DNA of 9,390 bases. It comes from an uncultured Actinomycetes bacterium (GTDB lineage Bacteria > Actinomycetota > Thermoleophilia > Miltoncostaeales > Miltoncostaeaceae). A program made the position numbers and the translations under genes. The stretch's first letter is position 1; every line of letters starts with the position of its first letter. The stretch covers positions 1-9,390 of the forward strand of contig CAIPNN010000101.1 of the NCBI GenBank assembly GCA_903866425.1, in the 5' to 3' direction. The notes under the pieces are model-generated. The model searched no databases and had not been told where the DNA came from. It saw only the letters and a program-made list of their open reading frames with translations. Shown here piece after piece: positions 1 through 5,761 of the stretch.

Positions 1-137
1 ACCGTGAGGTCGCGGCCCTCGAGGGCCTCGGGGATCACCATGGCCTGCACGGGGAAGGGGGCGGTGAAGCCCTTGCCGTCAAGCACTTCACAAACGGGTT
101 CGCTCACGCCGAGATCGGCGAACGATTCGTCAGACAT
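1..137 (-). CDS. DEAD-box RNA helicase, N-terminal fragment (runs off left edge)
   Basis: Reading the minus strand from the ATG at 137-135 gives about 45 residues beginning MSDESFADLGVSEPV. It carries the DEAD-box Q motif: an upstream aromatic (F6), then GFTAPFPVQ at residues 23-31 with the Q-motif glutamine Q31, followed by IPEALEGRDL at 35-44. This is the standard lead-in to motif I (Walker A), which lies outside the window. The family unwinds RNA duplexes using ATP in ribosome assembly, RNA decay or cold adaptation; which of these applies cannot be told from the fragment. An AAGGAG ribosome-binding site (152-147) sits 9 nt before the ATG, which fixes the start. The gene is divergent from the carboxylate-amine ligase, and its leader contains two tandem hairpins. 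Confidence 0.88.
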   Translation of the reverse strand, partial: MSDESFADLGVSEPVCEVLDGKGFTAPFPVQAMVIPEALEGRDLT

Positions 138-146
138 TCGATTGTT

Positions 147-152
147 CTCCTT
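147..152 (-). promoter_or_regulatory. Ribosome-binding site of the DEAD-box helicase
   Basis: On the minus strand this reads AAGGAG, a strong Shine-Dalgarno, 9 nt upstream of the ATG at 137. It lies immediately 3' of a 5-bp hairpin, so leader folding could affect its accessibility. Confidence 0.8.
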
Positions 153-189
153 GCGGCACTCGCCGCGGTGGATGAGGAACCATCCACCG
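153..189 (-). promoter_or_regulatory. Two tandem stem-loops in the helicase leader
   Basis: Plus-strand bases 166-174 (CGGTGGATG) are perfectly complementary to 181-189 (CATCCACCG) around a 6-nt loop, giving a 9-bp stem. Directly next to it, 153-157 (GCGGC) pairs with 162-166 (GCCGC) around a 4-nt loop; base 166 can belong to either stem. In the helicase transcript the two hairpins would lie end to end just before the Shine-Dalgarno. The pairing is seen directly. A role in translational or attenuation control, or as a protein-binding site, is inference. Confidence 0.5.
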
Positions 190-265
190 GGAACAACGTC
201 GTCCAGACGGGGTGCTTCCTCGCTGCGCCATGCCGGGTGCATGCCGCTGAGAGCCACGGTATCAG

Positions 266-279
266 GGTTTCCGGAAACC
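266..279. promoter_or_regulatory. 14-bp perfect palindrome in the divergent intergenic region
   Basis: The sequence GGTTTCCGGAAACC is a perfect inverted repeat without spacer. It lies between the divergent helicase and ligase genes, about 25 bp upstream of a TACCCT element (304-309) proposed as the ligase -10, and next to a minus-strand TGATACCGT (264-256) that could be an extended -10 for the helicase. The position suits a dimeric regulator controlling one or both genes. The regulator is unknown; the operator call is inference. Confidence 0.4.
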
Positions 280-303
280 ACCCGTATGCCGGGGAAGCGC
301 TGG

Positions 304-309
304 TACCCT
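304..309 (+). promoter_or_regulatory. Possible -10 element for the ligase operon (leaderless start)
   Basis: TACCCT fits the actinobacterial TANNNT -10 pattern and ends 8 nt before the GTG at 318. Transcription could therefore begin at or next to the start codon. No convincing -35 hexamer is visible. The same GTACCCTC string occurs upstream of the gene at 6518. Confidence 0.3.
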
Positions 310-317
310 CATCGGCC

Positions 318-1508
318 GTGGCCGAGCCAAACTCCATCCTCGACGGTGTGCGCGATCGCTATGCGGCGTCCACCGACTTCACCGTGGGCCTGGAAGAGGA
401 GTACCAGCTCCTCGATCCAACGACCTTCGCGCTCGTGCAGCGCTTTGAGGAGCTGATCGAGGCGGCGCCGCCCGAGCTGGCACCACACCTCGCCGGTGAA
501 CTCATCGCCAGCGAGATCGAGTACCGCACCAACCCGCACGGCCGCTTCGCCGATGCCGCGCTCGACCTCATTCAGGGGCGCCTTGCCGTGGCCCAGTTGC
601 TGGAAGACCACGGCATGGCCATCGGCCTCACTGGCTGCCATCCGTTCAGCACCTGGCAGGAGCAGCGCATCATCGACACCCCGCACTACCGCAGGGTGGA
701 GGGTGAGCTCGGCTACATCGCGTGGATCAACAACACGTGGTCGCAGCACATCCACGTGGGCATCAACGACGCCGACCGCGCTATCGCCATCTGCACCGCA
801 ATGCGCAGTGTGCTGCCCGAACTGCTGGCGCTGTCGGCCAACAGCGCCGTGTACACCGGGCGCCTCACGCGCCTGCACTCCACGCGCACGTCGCTCTTCA
901 CCCGCTCGTTCCCGCGCTGCGGGGTGCCCGACCCGCTGGCCAACTGGTCTGAGTACGAAGAGTTCGTCAACCTGCTCGCGCGCACCGGGTCAATCGTGGA
1001 GAGCACGCAGATCTGGTGGAGCATCCGCCCGCACCACAACTTCGGCACCATCGAGGTGCGCATTGCCGACGGCCAGACCGAGATGATGGAGGCACTCGCC
1101 ATCACCGCGCTGTCGCTGGCCCTCATCGCGCGTTTCGCCGACGACTACGACGCCGGTGTGGCCCTGCCCGCCGATGCCGGACGCTTTATCGAGGAGAACC
1201 TGTGGCGCGCGCAGCGCCACGGCCTTGAGGGCGACATGATCAACCTTCGCACCGGTGATGTGCGATCCACTCAGGACGCCATCCGCGCGCTGCTTGACTG
1301 GACCGCGCCGGTACACGCACGCCTGGGGCTCGAGCCCTTCCTGGCGCGCATCCCCGTCATGCTTGAGGAGGGCAACGGCGCACAGCGTCAGCGCCGGGCC
1401 TTTGAGCAGGGCGAGGACCCCGCAGTAACCCATGCCCGAGCAGCCGAGCGCACGCGCCGGTCTGCGGAGGAGGCACTCGAAATCGTTGGGACGGTGAAGA
1501 GCACATGA
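318..1508 (+). CDS. Carboxylate-amine ligase / glutamate-cysteine ligase, YbdK (GCS2) family
   Basis: A 396-aa protein of the GCS2 ATP-grasp-like family, which joins the gamma-carboxyl of glutamate to an amine, classically cysteine, using ATP. Visible motifs, numbered from GTG 318, are GLEEEYQLLDP at about 24-34, IEYRTNP near 67-73, HIHVGI at 144-149, WWSIRP at 233-238 and GTIEVRIADGQT at 243-254. These cover the nucleotide, metal and substrate regions of the family. The length matches YbdK-type enzymes. I chose GTG 318 because residues encoded upstream, back to a GTG at 168, show no family similarity and overlap the divergent regulatory region; GTG 348 is an alternative. No good Shine-Dalgarno precedes 318, but a TACCCT element ends 8 nt before it, suggesting a leaderless transcript. 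Its stop overlaps the next ATG (ATGA), so it is co-translated with the DUF1844 gene. The amine substrate cannot be read from sequence, so the enzyme may make gamma-glutamylcysteine or another gamma-glutamyl amide. Confidence 0.88.
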   Translation: MAEPNSILDGVRDRYAASTDFTVGLEEEYQLLDPTTFALVQRFEELIEAAPPELAPHLAGELIASEIEYRTNPHGRFADAALDLIQGRLAVAQLLEDHGMAIGLTGCHPFSTWQEQRIIDTPHYRRVEGELGYIAWINNTWSQHIHVGINDADRAIAICTAMRSVLPELLALSANSAVYTGRLTRLHSTRTSLFTRSFPRCGVPDPLANWSEYEEFVNLLARTGSIVESTQIWWSIRPHHNFGTIEVRIADGQTEMMEALAITALSLALIARFADDYDAGVALPADAGRFIEENLWRAQRHGLEGDMINLRTGDVRSTQDAIRALLDWTAPVHARLGLEPFLARIPVMLEEGNGAQRQRRAFEQGEDPAVTHARAAERTRRSAEEALEIVGTVKST

Positions 1509-2014
1509 GTGAGGACCAGGAAGCCCCGCAGGAGCCCCAGGACGCACCTGAGGGCGAGCAGCGCGAACTGACCCCTGAAGAGATGGCAGCTGCCGAGATG
1601 CTGCGCCGCCTCATGACCACTCCGGTGCAGGACGTGGTGATGCAGACCATGGCCACGTTCACCGACATGGCCGCAATCCGCATGGGCCTCGGGCCGCGGG
1701 CGGAGGAAGACTTCGACCTGCCGCAGGCCGGGCTCGCCATTGAGTCGCTGCGCGCCCTTCTGGCTGTCACCAACGCCGTGATGGGCCCCGAGGCCGCCAA
1801 GCCGTTCGCTGAGCCCCTCTCGCAGCTGCAGATGGCATTCGCCGAACTGGTGGAGGCCACCAAGGCAGCCCGCGAGGGCGAGGGTGGCGAAGACGGAGAG
1901 GGCGCACCGCCCAAGCGCGCCACTCCCGGCGCTGCCGACGCGGCAGACGCCCTGTGGACCCCGGGTGCGCCCGAGGCCGGCGGCGGCGGCGGGCTCTGGA
2001 CGCCGGGCAGCTAA
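1505..2014 (+). CDS. DUF1844 family protein
   Basis: A 169-aa soluble protein of unknown function. The central part, about residues 22-116, matches the DUF1844 pattern: a helical stretch beginning LTPEEMAAAEMLRRLM, a middle with LGPRAEEDFDLPQAGLAIESLRAL, then E-A-K and a helix ending near LSQLQMAFAELV. The N-terminus is acidic and Pro/Gln/Glu-rich. The C-terminal tail (120-169) is low complexity (Gly, Ala, Glu, Pro) and holds two copies of LWTPG, at 150-154 and 164-168, the second at the extreme C-terminus. There is no signal peptide or membrane segment. The ATG overlaps the upstream stop as ATGA, and the next gene begins 2 nt after its stop, so it sits inside a tight operon between a gamma-glutamyl ligase and MTA phosphorylase. 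No function is assigned. Confidence 0.85.
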   Translation: MSEDQEAPQEPQDAPEGEQRELTPEEMAAAEMLRRLMTTPVQDVVMQTMATFTDMAAIRMGLGPRAEEDFDLPQAGLAIESLRALLAVTNAVMGPEAAKPFAEPLSQLQMAFAELVEATKAAREGEGGEDGEGAPPKRATPGAADAADALWTPGAPEAGGGGGLWTPGS

Positions 2015-2016
2015 CG

Positions 2017-2826
2017 GTGGGAGATCAGCGCGCGGAGATCGGGGTGTTCGGCGGGTCGGGCTTCTACTCGTTCCTCGAACACACGGACGAGGTGGTGGTT
2101 GAGACGCCGTACGGCGATCCCAGCGCACCCATCGTCATCGGCGAGGTGGGGGGCCGCAGCGTGGCGTTCCTGCCGCGACATGGCCGCAGCCACGATCGCC
2201 CGCCGCACGCCATCAACTACCGCGCCAACGTATGGGCCATGAAGGAACTGGGTGTCACGCACATCCTCGGGCCCTGCGCGTCGGGCAGCCTGCAGCCCGA
2301 GGTGGGGGTGGGGTCGTTCGTGGTGTGCGATCAGTTCGTCGATCGCACCAACGCGCGCAAGGACACCTTCTACGACGGCCCCATGAGCACACACGTGAGC
2401 AGCGCCGACCCGTACTGCCCTGTGCTGCGCGGGCTGCTCGTCGATGGCTGCCGCGAGCTCGGCATCGACGTGCACGATGGGGGCACGGTGGTGGTCATTC
2501 AGGGGCCGAGGTTCTCCACGCGTGCCGAGAGCAAGTGGTACTCGAGCATGGGCTGGGACGCCATCAACATGACGGCGTATCCCGAGGGGCATCTGGCTCG
2601 CGAACTGGAGATCTGTTACGCCAACGTGAGCCTCATCACCGACTACGACGTGGGCCTGGAAGACATGCCCGGAATCGAGCCGGTGTCGGTGAAGGAAGTC
2701 GTTGAGACCTTCAACAGCAACAACGCGCGTCTGCGTGACCTGCTGTTCGCGGTTATCCCGCGTATCCCCGCGCATCAGGACCAACTGTGCTCCACCGCGC
2801 TTGAGCACGCGGTCATCGGCCACTAG
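2017..2826 (+). CDS. mtnP: S-methyl-5'-thioadenosine phosphorylase
   Basis: A 269-aa cytosolic enzyme of the MTAP/purine nucleoside phosphorylase family (PNP_UDP_2). It cleaves methylthioadenosine, a by-product of polyamine and related S-adenosylmethionine reactions, with phosphate to adenine and methylthioribose-1-phosphate. Visible motifs are IGVFGGSGFYSFLE (8-21, phosphate loop), RHGRSH (54-59), INYRANVWAMKELGV (66-80), GPRFSTRAES (163-172), INMTAYPE (183-190) and TDYD (208-211). The two aspartates D209 and D211 are the residues that favour a 6-amino purine; inosine/guanosine-type PNPs carry Asn at the key position. I start at GTG 2017, 2 nt after the DUF1844 stop, because it leaves only seven residues before the conserved IGVFGGSG; an in-frame ATG at 1954 lies wholly inside the upstream gene. 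Translation is probably coupled. A 5'-methylthioinosine phosphorylase is a less likely alternative. Confidence 0.92.
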   Translation: MGDQRAEIGVFGGSGFYSFLEHTDEVVVETPYGDPSAPIVIGEVGGRSVAFLPRHGRSHDRPPHAINYRANVWAMKELGVTHILGPCASGSLQPEVGVGSFVVCDQFVDRTNARKDTFYDGPMSTHVSSADPYCPVLRGLLVDGCRELGIDVHDGGTVVVIQGPRFSTRAESKWYSSMGWDAINMTAYPEGHLARELEICYANVSLITDYDVGLEDMPGIEPVSVKEVVETFNSNNARLRDLLFAVIPRIPAHQDQLCSTALEHAVIGH

Positions 2827-2848
2827 CCGAAGCACGAGAACCGCTACA

Positions 2849-2866
2849 CGGCGGGCGTTTCCGCCG
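2849..2866 (+). repeat. Short GC-rich hairpin after mtnP
   Basis: CGGCGG (2849-2854) pairs perfectly with CCGCCG (2861-2866) around a 6-nt loop, 22 nt after the mtnP stop. No T-run follows, so it is not a convincing intrinsic terminator by itself. It may protect the mtnP mRNA 3' end. Confidence 0.3.
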
Positions 2867-2873
2867 AGCGCTC

Positions 2874-2882
2874 TGATATACA
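2874..2882 (+). promoter_or_regulatory. Possible extended -10 promoter upstream of hppA
   Basis: TGATATACA matches the extended -10 form TGnTATAnT closely and stands out in this GC-rich gap. No good -35 is seen, as expected for an extended -10. Transcription would begin near 2889, giving an hppA leader of about 85 nt that includes most of a strong hairpin. Confidence 0.4.
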
Positions 2883-2935
2883 ACCGCGTCGCCGCGGGAG
2901 GGCTTCGGCCCTCCTCAGGCGGTGCGCGGTCTTTT
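2883..2935 (+). terminator. Composite hairpin with UUCG tetraloop followed by T-run (terminator or hppA leader attenuator)
   Basis: Three nested stems are visible: ACCGCG 2883-2888 with CGCGGT 2925-2930; CGCC 2890-2893 with GGCG 2918-2921; and GGAGGGC 2897-2903 with GCCCTCC 2908-2914, closed by a C(UUCG)G tetraloop, one of the most stable loop types. CTTTT (2931-2935) follows immediately. This has the layout of an intrinsic terminator. It may end the ligase-DUF1844-mtnP transcript. If the TGATATACA element is a real promoter, most of the structure would instead lie in the hppA leader, although a start near 2889 would remove the outermost stem. Confidence 0.5.
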
Positions 2936-2973
2936 GTCGGCCGCGTTCGTATCCCCAGACCTGGAGGGCGTTC

Positions 2974-5079
2974 TTGGCCGGCTGGCTGTCTGACAACACA
3001 GCGTGGGTCGCACTCGTATGCGGGCTCATTGCCATCGCATACGGCCTTGGTCTCGCCGCATACATTCTTCGTCAGCCTGCGGGCAACGAGCGTATGCGTG
3101 AGATCGCCGCTGCGATTCAGGAGGGCGCGAAGGCGTACCTCAACCGTCAGTACGCGATCATCGGCGTCGTCGCCGTGGTCCTTTTCATCATCATTGGTTT
3201 CCTCGGCTCGGCAGTCGATTCGTCGCTGCTCGGCTGGAAGGCAGCCATTGGTTTCCTTATCGGTGCCGTGGCATCTGCCGCGGCCGGCTTCATTGGCATG
3301 AATGTGTCTGTGCGCACCAACGTGCGCACCGCAGAGGCCGCCAAGAAGGGCCTCGGCCCGGCACTTGGTGTGTCGTTCAAGGGTGGGTCGGTTACCGGCC
3401 TTCTGGTCGTGGGCCTCGGGCTTCTGTCCGTGTCGGCCTACTTCCTCATCCTTGGTGGTGACAAGGACGCCGTGGCCCCGCTCGTGGGTCTCGCGTTCGG
3501 TGGTTCCCTCATCAGCGTGTTCGCACGTTTTGGGGGCGGTATCTTCACCACGGGCGCCGACGTCGGCGCCGACCTGGTGGGCAAGGTCGAGGCGGGCATC
3601 CCTGAGGATGATCCCCGCAACCCGGCCGTTATCGCCGACAACGTCGGTGACAACGTGGGTGACTGCGCCGGTATGGCTGCGGACCTCTTTGAGACGTACG
3701 CCGTCACCACCGTCGCGGTGATGTTCCTCGGGTCGCTCTTCTTCGTGAGCGGCGTGATGAACGCCATTCTGTTCCCGCTTCTGCTGGGCGCAGCGTCGAT
3801 CATCACCTCGATCATCGGTACCTGGTTTGTGCGCCTTACCAAGAGCGGTTCGGTCACCATGGCCCTCTACACGGGTCTTGGTGTTGCGGCCGTTCTTTCT
3901 GCACTCATCTTCATTCCGCTTACCAAGTGGATGATGGATGGCGTTGTGCCGAGCGGTGCCAACGGGGTTATCCCGGGCTCCTGGGCCAACTACTACTGGG
4001 CCGCGCTTATCGGCCTGGGCGTCACCATTCTTCTGGTGGCCATCACCGAGTACTACACCGGCACCATCTGGCCGCCGGTGCGCAGCATCGCCAAGGCATC
4101 TGAGACCGGTCACGCGACCAACATCATCGCGGGTCTGGCTGTCAGCCTGAAGGCCACGGCGCTCCCCGTCATCGTCATTGCGGGTGGCATCGTGTCGTCC
4201 TACGAGCTGGCCGGGTACTACGGCATCGGCGTCGCCGTCATGGCAATGCTCTCGCTCGCCGGAATCGTGGTCGCGCTCGACGCGTATGGCCCGATCACCG
4301 ACAACGCGGGTGGTATCGCTGAGATGGCAGAGCTTCCGGAGTCGGTCCGTGCCGTCACCGACCCGCTTGACGCGGTCGGTAACACCACCAAGGCCGTCAC
4401 GAAGGGCTACGCCATCGGTTCCGCCGGGCTTGCCGCGGTCATCCTCTTCGTCTCGTACGTCGAGGAGCTCAAGACCGCGCTTGGCAAGACCGGCGATGCC
4501 GCGCTCAACCTGAGCTTCGACCTCCAGGATCCGTTCGTGGTGGTCGGTCTGCTCATCGGTGGGCTCATGCCGTTCATCTTCGCCGCGTTCTCCATGGAGG
4601 CTGTCGGCAAGGCGGGCGCCCAGGTGGTCGAGGAAGTGCGTAGGCAGTTCCGCGAGAAGCCGGGGATCATGAAGGGTACGGAGAAGCCGGATTACGCCGG
4701 CTGCGTCAAGATCGTGACCGCCTCCGCCCAGAAGCAGATGCTCATTCCGGGTCTCATCCCGATCATCGTTCCCATCATCATCGCCTTCATCTTCGGCGTT
4801 GAGAACGGGCGCGTGATGCTGGGTGGGCTCCTGCTTGGCACCATCGTCACAGGCATCTTCGTCGCCATCTCGATGACATCGGGTGGTGGCGCCTGGGACA
4901 ACGCCAAGAAGCTCATCGAGGATGGTGAGTTCGGTGGCAAGGGATCCAACGCCCATCTGGCTGCGGTGACCGGTGACACAGTTGGTGACCCGTACAAGGA
5001 CACCGCTGGTCCCGCCATCAACCCGATGATCAAGATCGCCAACATCGTGGCGCTCCTGCTCATCCCCTTCCTGGTCTAG
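2974..5079 (+). CDS. hppA: K+-independent H+-translocating inorganic pyrophosphatase
   Basis: A 701-aa polytopic membrane enzyme that hydrolyses pyrophosphate and pumps protons across the cytoplasmic membrane. The length and roughly 16 hydrophobic segments fit the family. Substrate and Mg-binding motifs are present: TGADVGADLVGKVE (193-206), the DDPRNP and DNVGDNVGDCAG block (212-233), ITDNAGG (441-447) and GDTVGDPYKDTAGPAINP (668-685). The subclass marker region reads GNTTKAVTKG, with Lys473 and Thr476; K+-dependent enzymes usually have Ala at the Lys position, so this one should not need K+, and all known K+-independent members pump H+. The start is TTG 2974, preceded by GGAGG (2963-2967) with a 6-nt spacer. 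The codons look different from neighbouring genes, with more GGT, CTT, ATT and GTT, which suits a strongly expressed gene. A strong terminator follows the stop. Confidence 0.96.
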   Translation: MAGWLSDNTAWVALVCGLIAIAYGLGLAAYILRQPAGNERMREIAAAIQEGAKAYLNRQYAIIGVVAVVLFIIIGFLGSAVDSSLLGWKAAIGFLIGAVASAAAGFIGMNVSVRTNVRTAEAAKKGLGPALGVSFKGGSVTGLLVVGLGLLSVSAYFLILGGDKDAVAPLVGLAFGGSLISVFARFGGGIFTTGADVGADLVGKVEAGIPEDDPRNPAVIADNVGDNVGDCAGMAADLFETYAVTTVAVMFLGSLFFVSGVMNAILFPLLLGAASIITSIIGTWFVRLTKSGSVTMALYTGLGVAAVLSALIFIPLTKWMMDGVVPSGANGVIPGSWANYYWAALIGLGVTILLVAITEYYTGTIWPPVRSIAKASETGHATNIIAGLAVSLKATALPVIVIAGGIVSSYELAGYYGIGVAVMAMLSLAGIVVALDAYGPITDNAGGIAEMAELPESVRAVTDPLDAVGNTTKAVTKGYAIGSAGLAAVILFVSYVEELKTALGKTGDAALNLSFDLQDPFVVVGLLIGGLMPFIFAAFSMEAVGKAGAQVVEEVRRQFREKPGIMKGTEKPDYAGCVKIVTASAQKQMLIPGLIPIIVPIIIAFIFGVENGRVMLGGLLLGTIVTGIFVAISMTSGGGAWDNAKKLIEDGEFGGKGSNAHLAAVTGDTVGDPYKDTAGPAINPMIKIANIVALLLIPFLV

Positions 5080-5089
5080 GAACGACATC

Positions 5090-5128
5090 GTGGGGGGCCC
5101 GGGCAACCGGACCCCCCACACCGTCTTT
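5090..5128 (+). terminator. Rho-independent terminator of hppA
   Basis: GTGGGGGG (5090-5097) pairs perfectly with CCCCCCAC (5112-5119). Beyond one C/A mismatch the stem continues with CCGG/CCGG (5099-5102 with 5107-5110) and closes on a GCAA tetraloop of the GNRA type. A T-rich tract (GTCTTT, 5123-5128) follows after 3 nt. It starts 11 nt after the hppA stop. Confidence 0.75.
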
Positions 5129-5134
5129 CCCCGA

Positions 5135-5305
5135 ATGGGAACCCGCTCGACAGCTGTGGCCGTGCTCTCCGGAGTGGTCATGGCGCTTGGGCTCGCACAG
5201 ATCATCCGCGCCATCGTGAGCGGCGGGGGTCCGGTTGCGTACGTAATCGGCCTGGCGTTCATCATTGCCGGCGCTGGCAGGCTCTACCTCTGGTTTCGCG
5301 ACTAG
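5135..5305 (+). CDS. Small two-helix membrane protein, function unknown
   Basis: A 56-aa protein beginning MGTRSTAVAVLSGVVM. Two hydrophobic segments are visible, at about residues 7-24 and 33-50, separated by a short Ser-Gly-Gly-Gly turn, with a basic/aromatic end LYLWFRD. This suggests a helical hairpin in the membrane. An upstream in-frame GTG at 5090 is unlikely because the extra codons would lie inside the hppA terminator hairpin. The ATG at 5135 has no visible Shine-Dalgarno, so the start is uncertain. The gene ends 30 nt before the first TrkA gene and may be co-transcribed with it, which would fit an accessory role in ion transport, but that is only positional inference. I recognise no named family. 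Confidence 0.6.
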   Translation: MGTRSTAVAVLSGVVMALGLAQIIRAIVSGGGPVAYVIGLAFIIAGAGRLYLWFRD

Positions 5306-5335
5306 CCTGCAGTCGGTCGTCTGAGAGGAACACGC

Positions 5336-5761
5336 GTGTTCGTGGTGGTCGTGGGTTGCGGAAGGGTTGGGGCGTCAATCGCCCAGAGCCTCATTGAGGA
5401 TGGTCACGACGTGAACGTGATCGACCAGAACCTCGAGGCGCTCGGGCGACTGGGCCATGAGTTTCCGGGCAATCTCATTCAGGGCCCTGCCCTCGAGACC
5501 ACGGTGCTCGAGCGCGCAGAGATCGAGCGCGCCGACGCCTTCGTGGCTGCCACCAACGGCGACAACACGAATATCGTCATCGCCCAGGTGGCGCGCGACC
5601 GGTACCAGATCCCCTGCGTCATCGCGCGCGTGCTCGACCCGTCGCGGGCCAAGTTCTATTCGCAGCAGGGGCTCACGTGCATCTGCCCCACGCGCACCGC
5701 CATCGACATGATGGAGGGCGCGCTTCGCGCCTTTGCGGCCGAGATGACGGAGGACGCCTGA
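5336..5761 (+). CDS. TrkA-N (RCK_N) domain protein, potassium uptake regulator, TrkA-N only
   Basis: A 141-aa cytosolic protein made up almost entirely of a Rossmann TrkA-N domain. The dinucleotide-binding loop is VVGCGRVG (G7, G9 and G12), and the acidic residue ending strand 2 is D30 (VNVIDQN). The rest follows the family: GNLIQGPALETTVLERAEIERADAFVAATNGDNTN, then VIARVLDPSRAKFYSQQGL. Such proteins form rings that gate Trk/Ktr-type K+ transporters or K+ channels in response to nucleotides. There is no TrkA-C domain; the protein ends soon after the Rossmann fold at a clean stop, so this looks native rather than truncated. The start is GTG 5336, with AGAGGA (5324-5329) 6 nt upstream. The stop shares one base with the ATG of the next TrkA gene, which suggests coupled synthesis and a hetero-complex like the mycobacterial CeoB/CeoC pair. 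No membrane Trk subunit is in the window. Confidence 0.88.
   Translation: MFVVVVGCGRVGASIAQSLIEDGHDVNVIDQNLEALGRLGHEFPGNLIQGPALETTVLERAEIERADAFVAATNGDNTNIVIAQVARDRYQIPCVIARVLDPSRAKFYSQQGLTCICPTRTAIDMMEGALRAFAAEMTEDA

Noticed and set aside
168..317. N-terminal extension of the ligase from GTG 168
   Set aside because: The 50 extra residues do not resemble the family, have no ribosome-binding site, and overlap the hairpin and palindrome of the divergent control region.
309..878. Minus-strand open frame inside the ligase gene
   Set aside because: It is antisense to conserved GCS2 motifs, with no recognisable domain or ribosome-binding site.
1954..2016. Earlier ATG start for mtnP
   Set aside because: It lies wholly within the DUF1844 gene and encodes Gly/Arg-rich residues ahead of the conserved IGVFGGSG. 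GTG 2017 gives the normal N-terminus.
5090..5134. GTG 5090 as start of the small membrane protein
   Set aside because: It is the first base of the hppA terminator stem; the extra 15 residues are hydrophilic and read through the hairpin.
2011..5265. 1084-codon open frame on the minus strand opposite mtnP and hppA
   Set aside because: It is antisense to two genes with unmistakable conserved motifs. Its product is repetitive, rich in His, Arg, Asp and Glu, with no domain. Long stop-free antisense frames are expected in GC-rich DNA.
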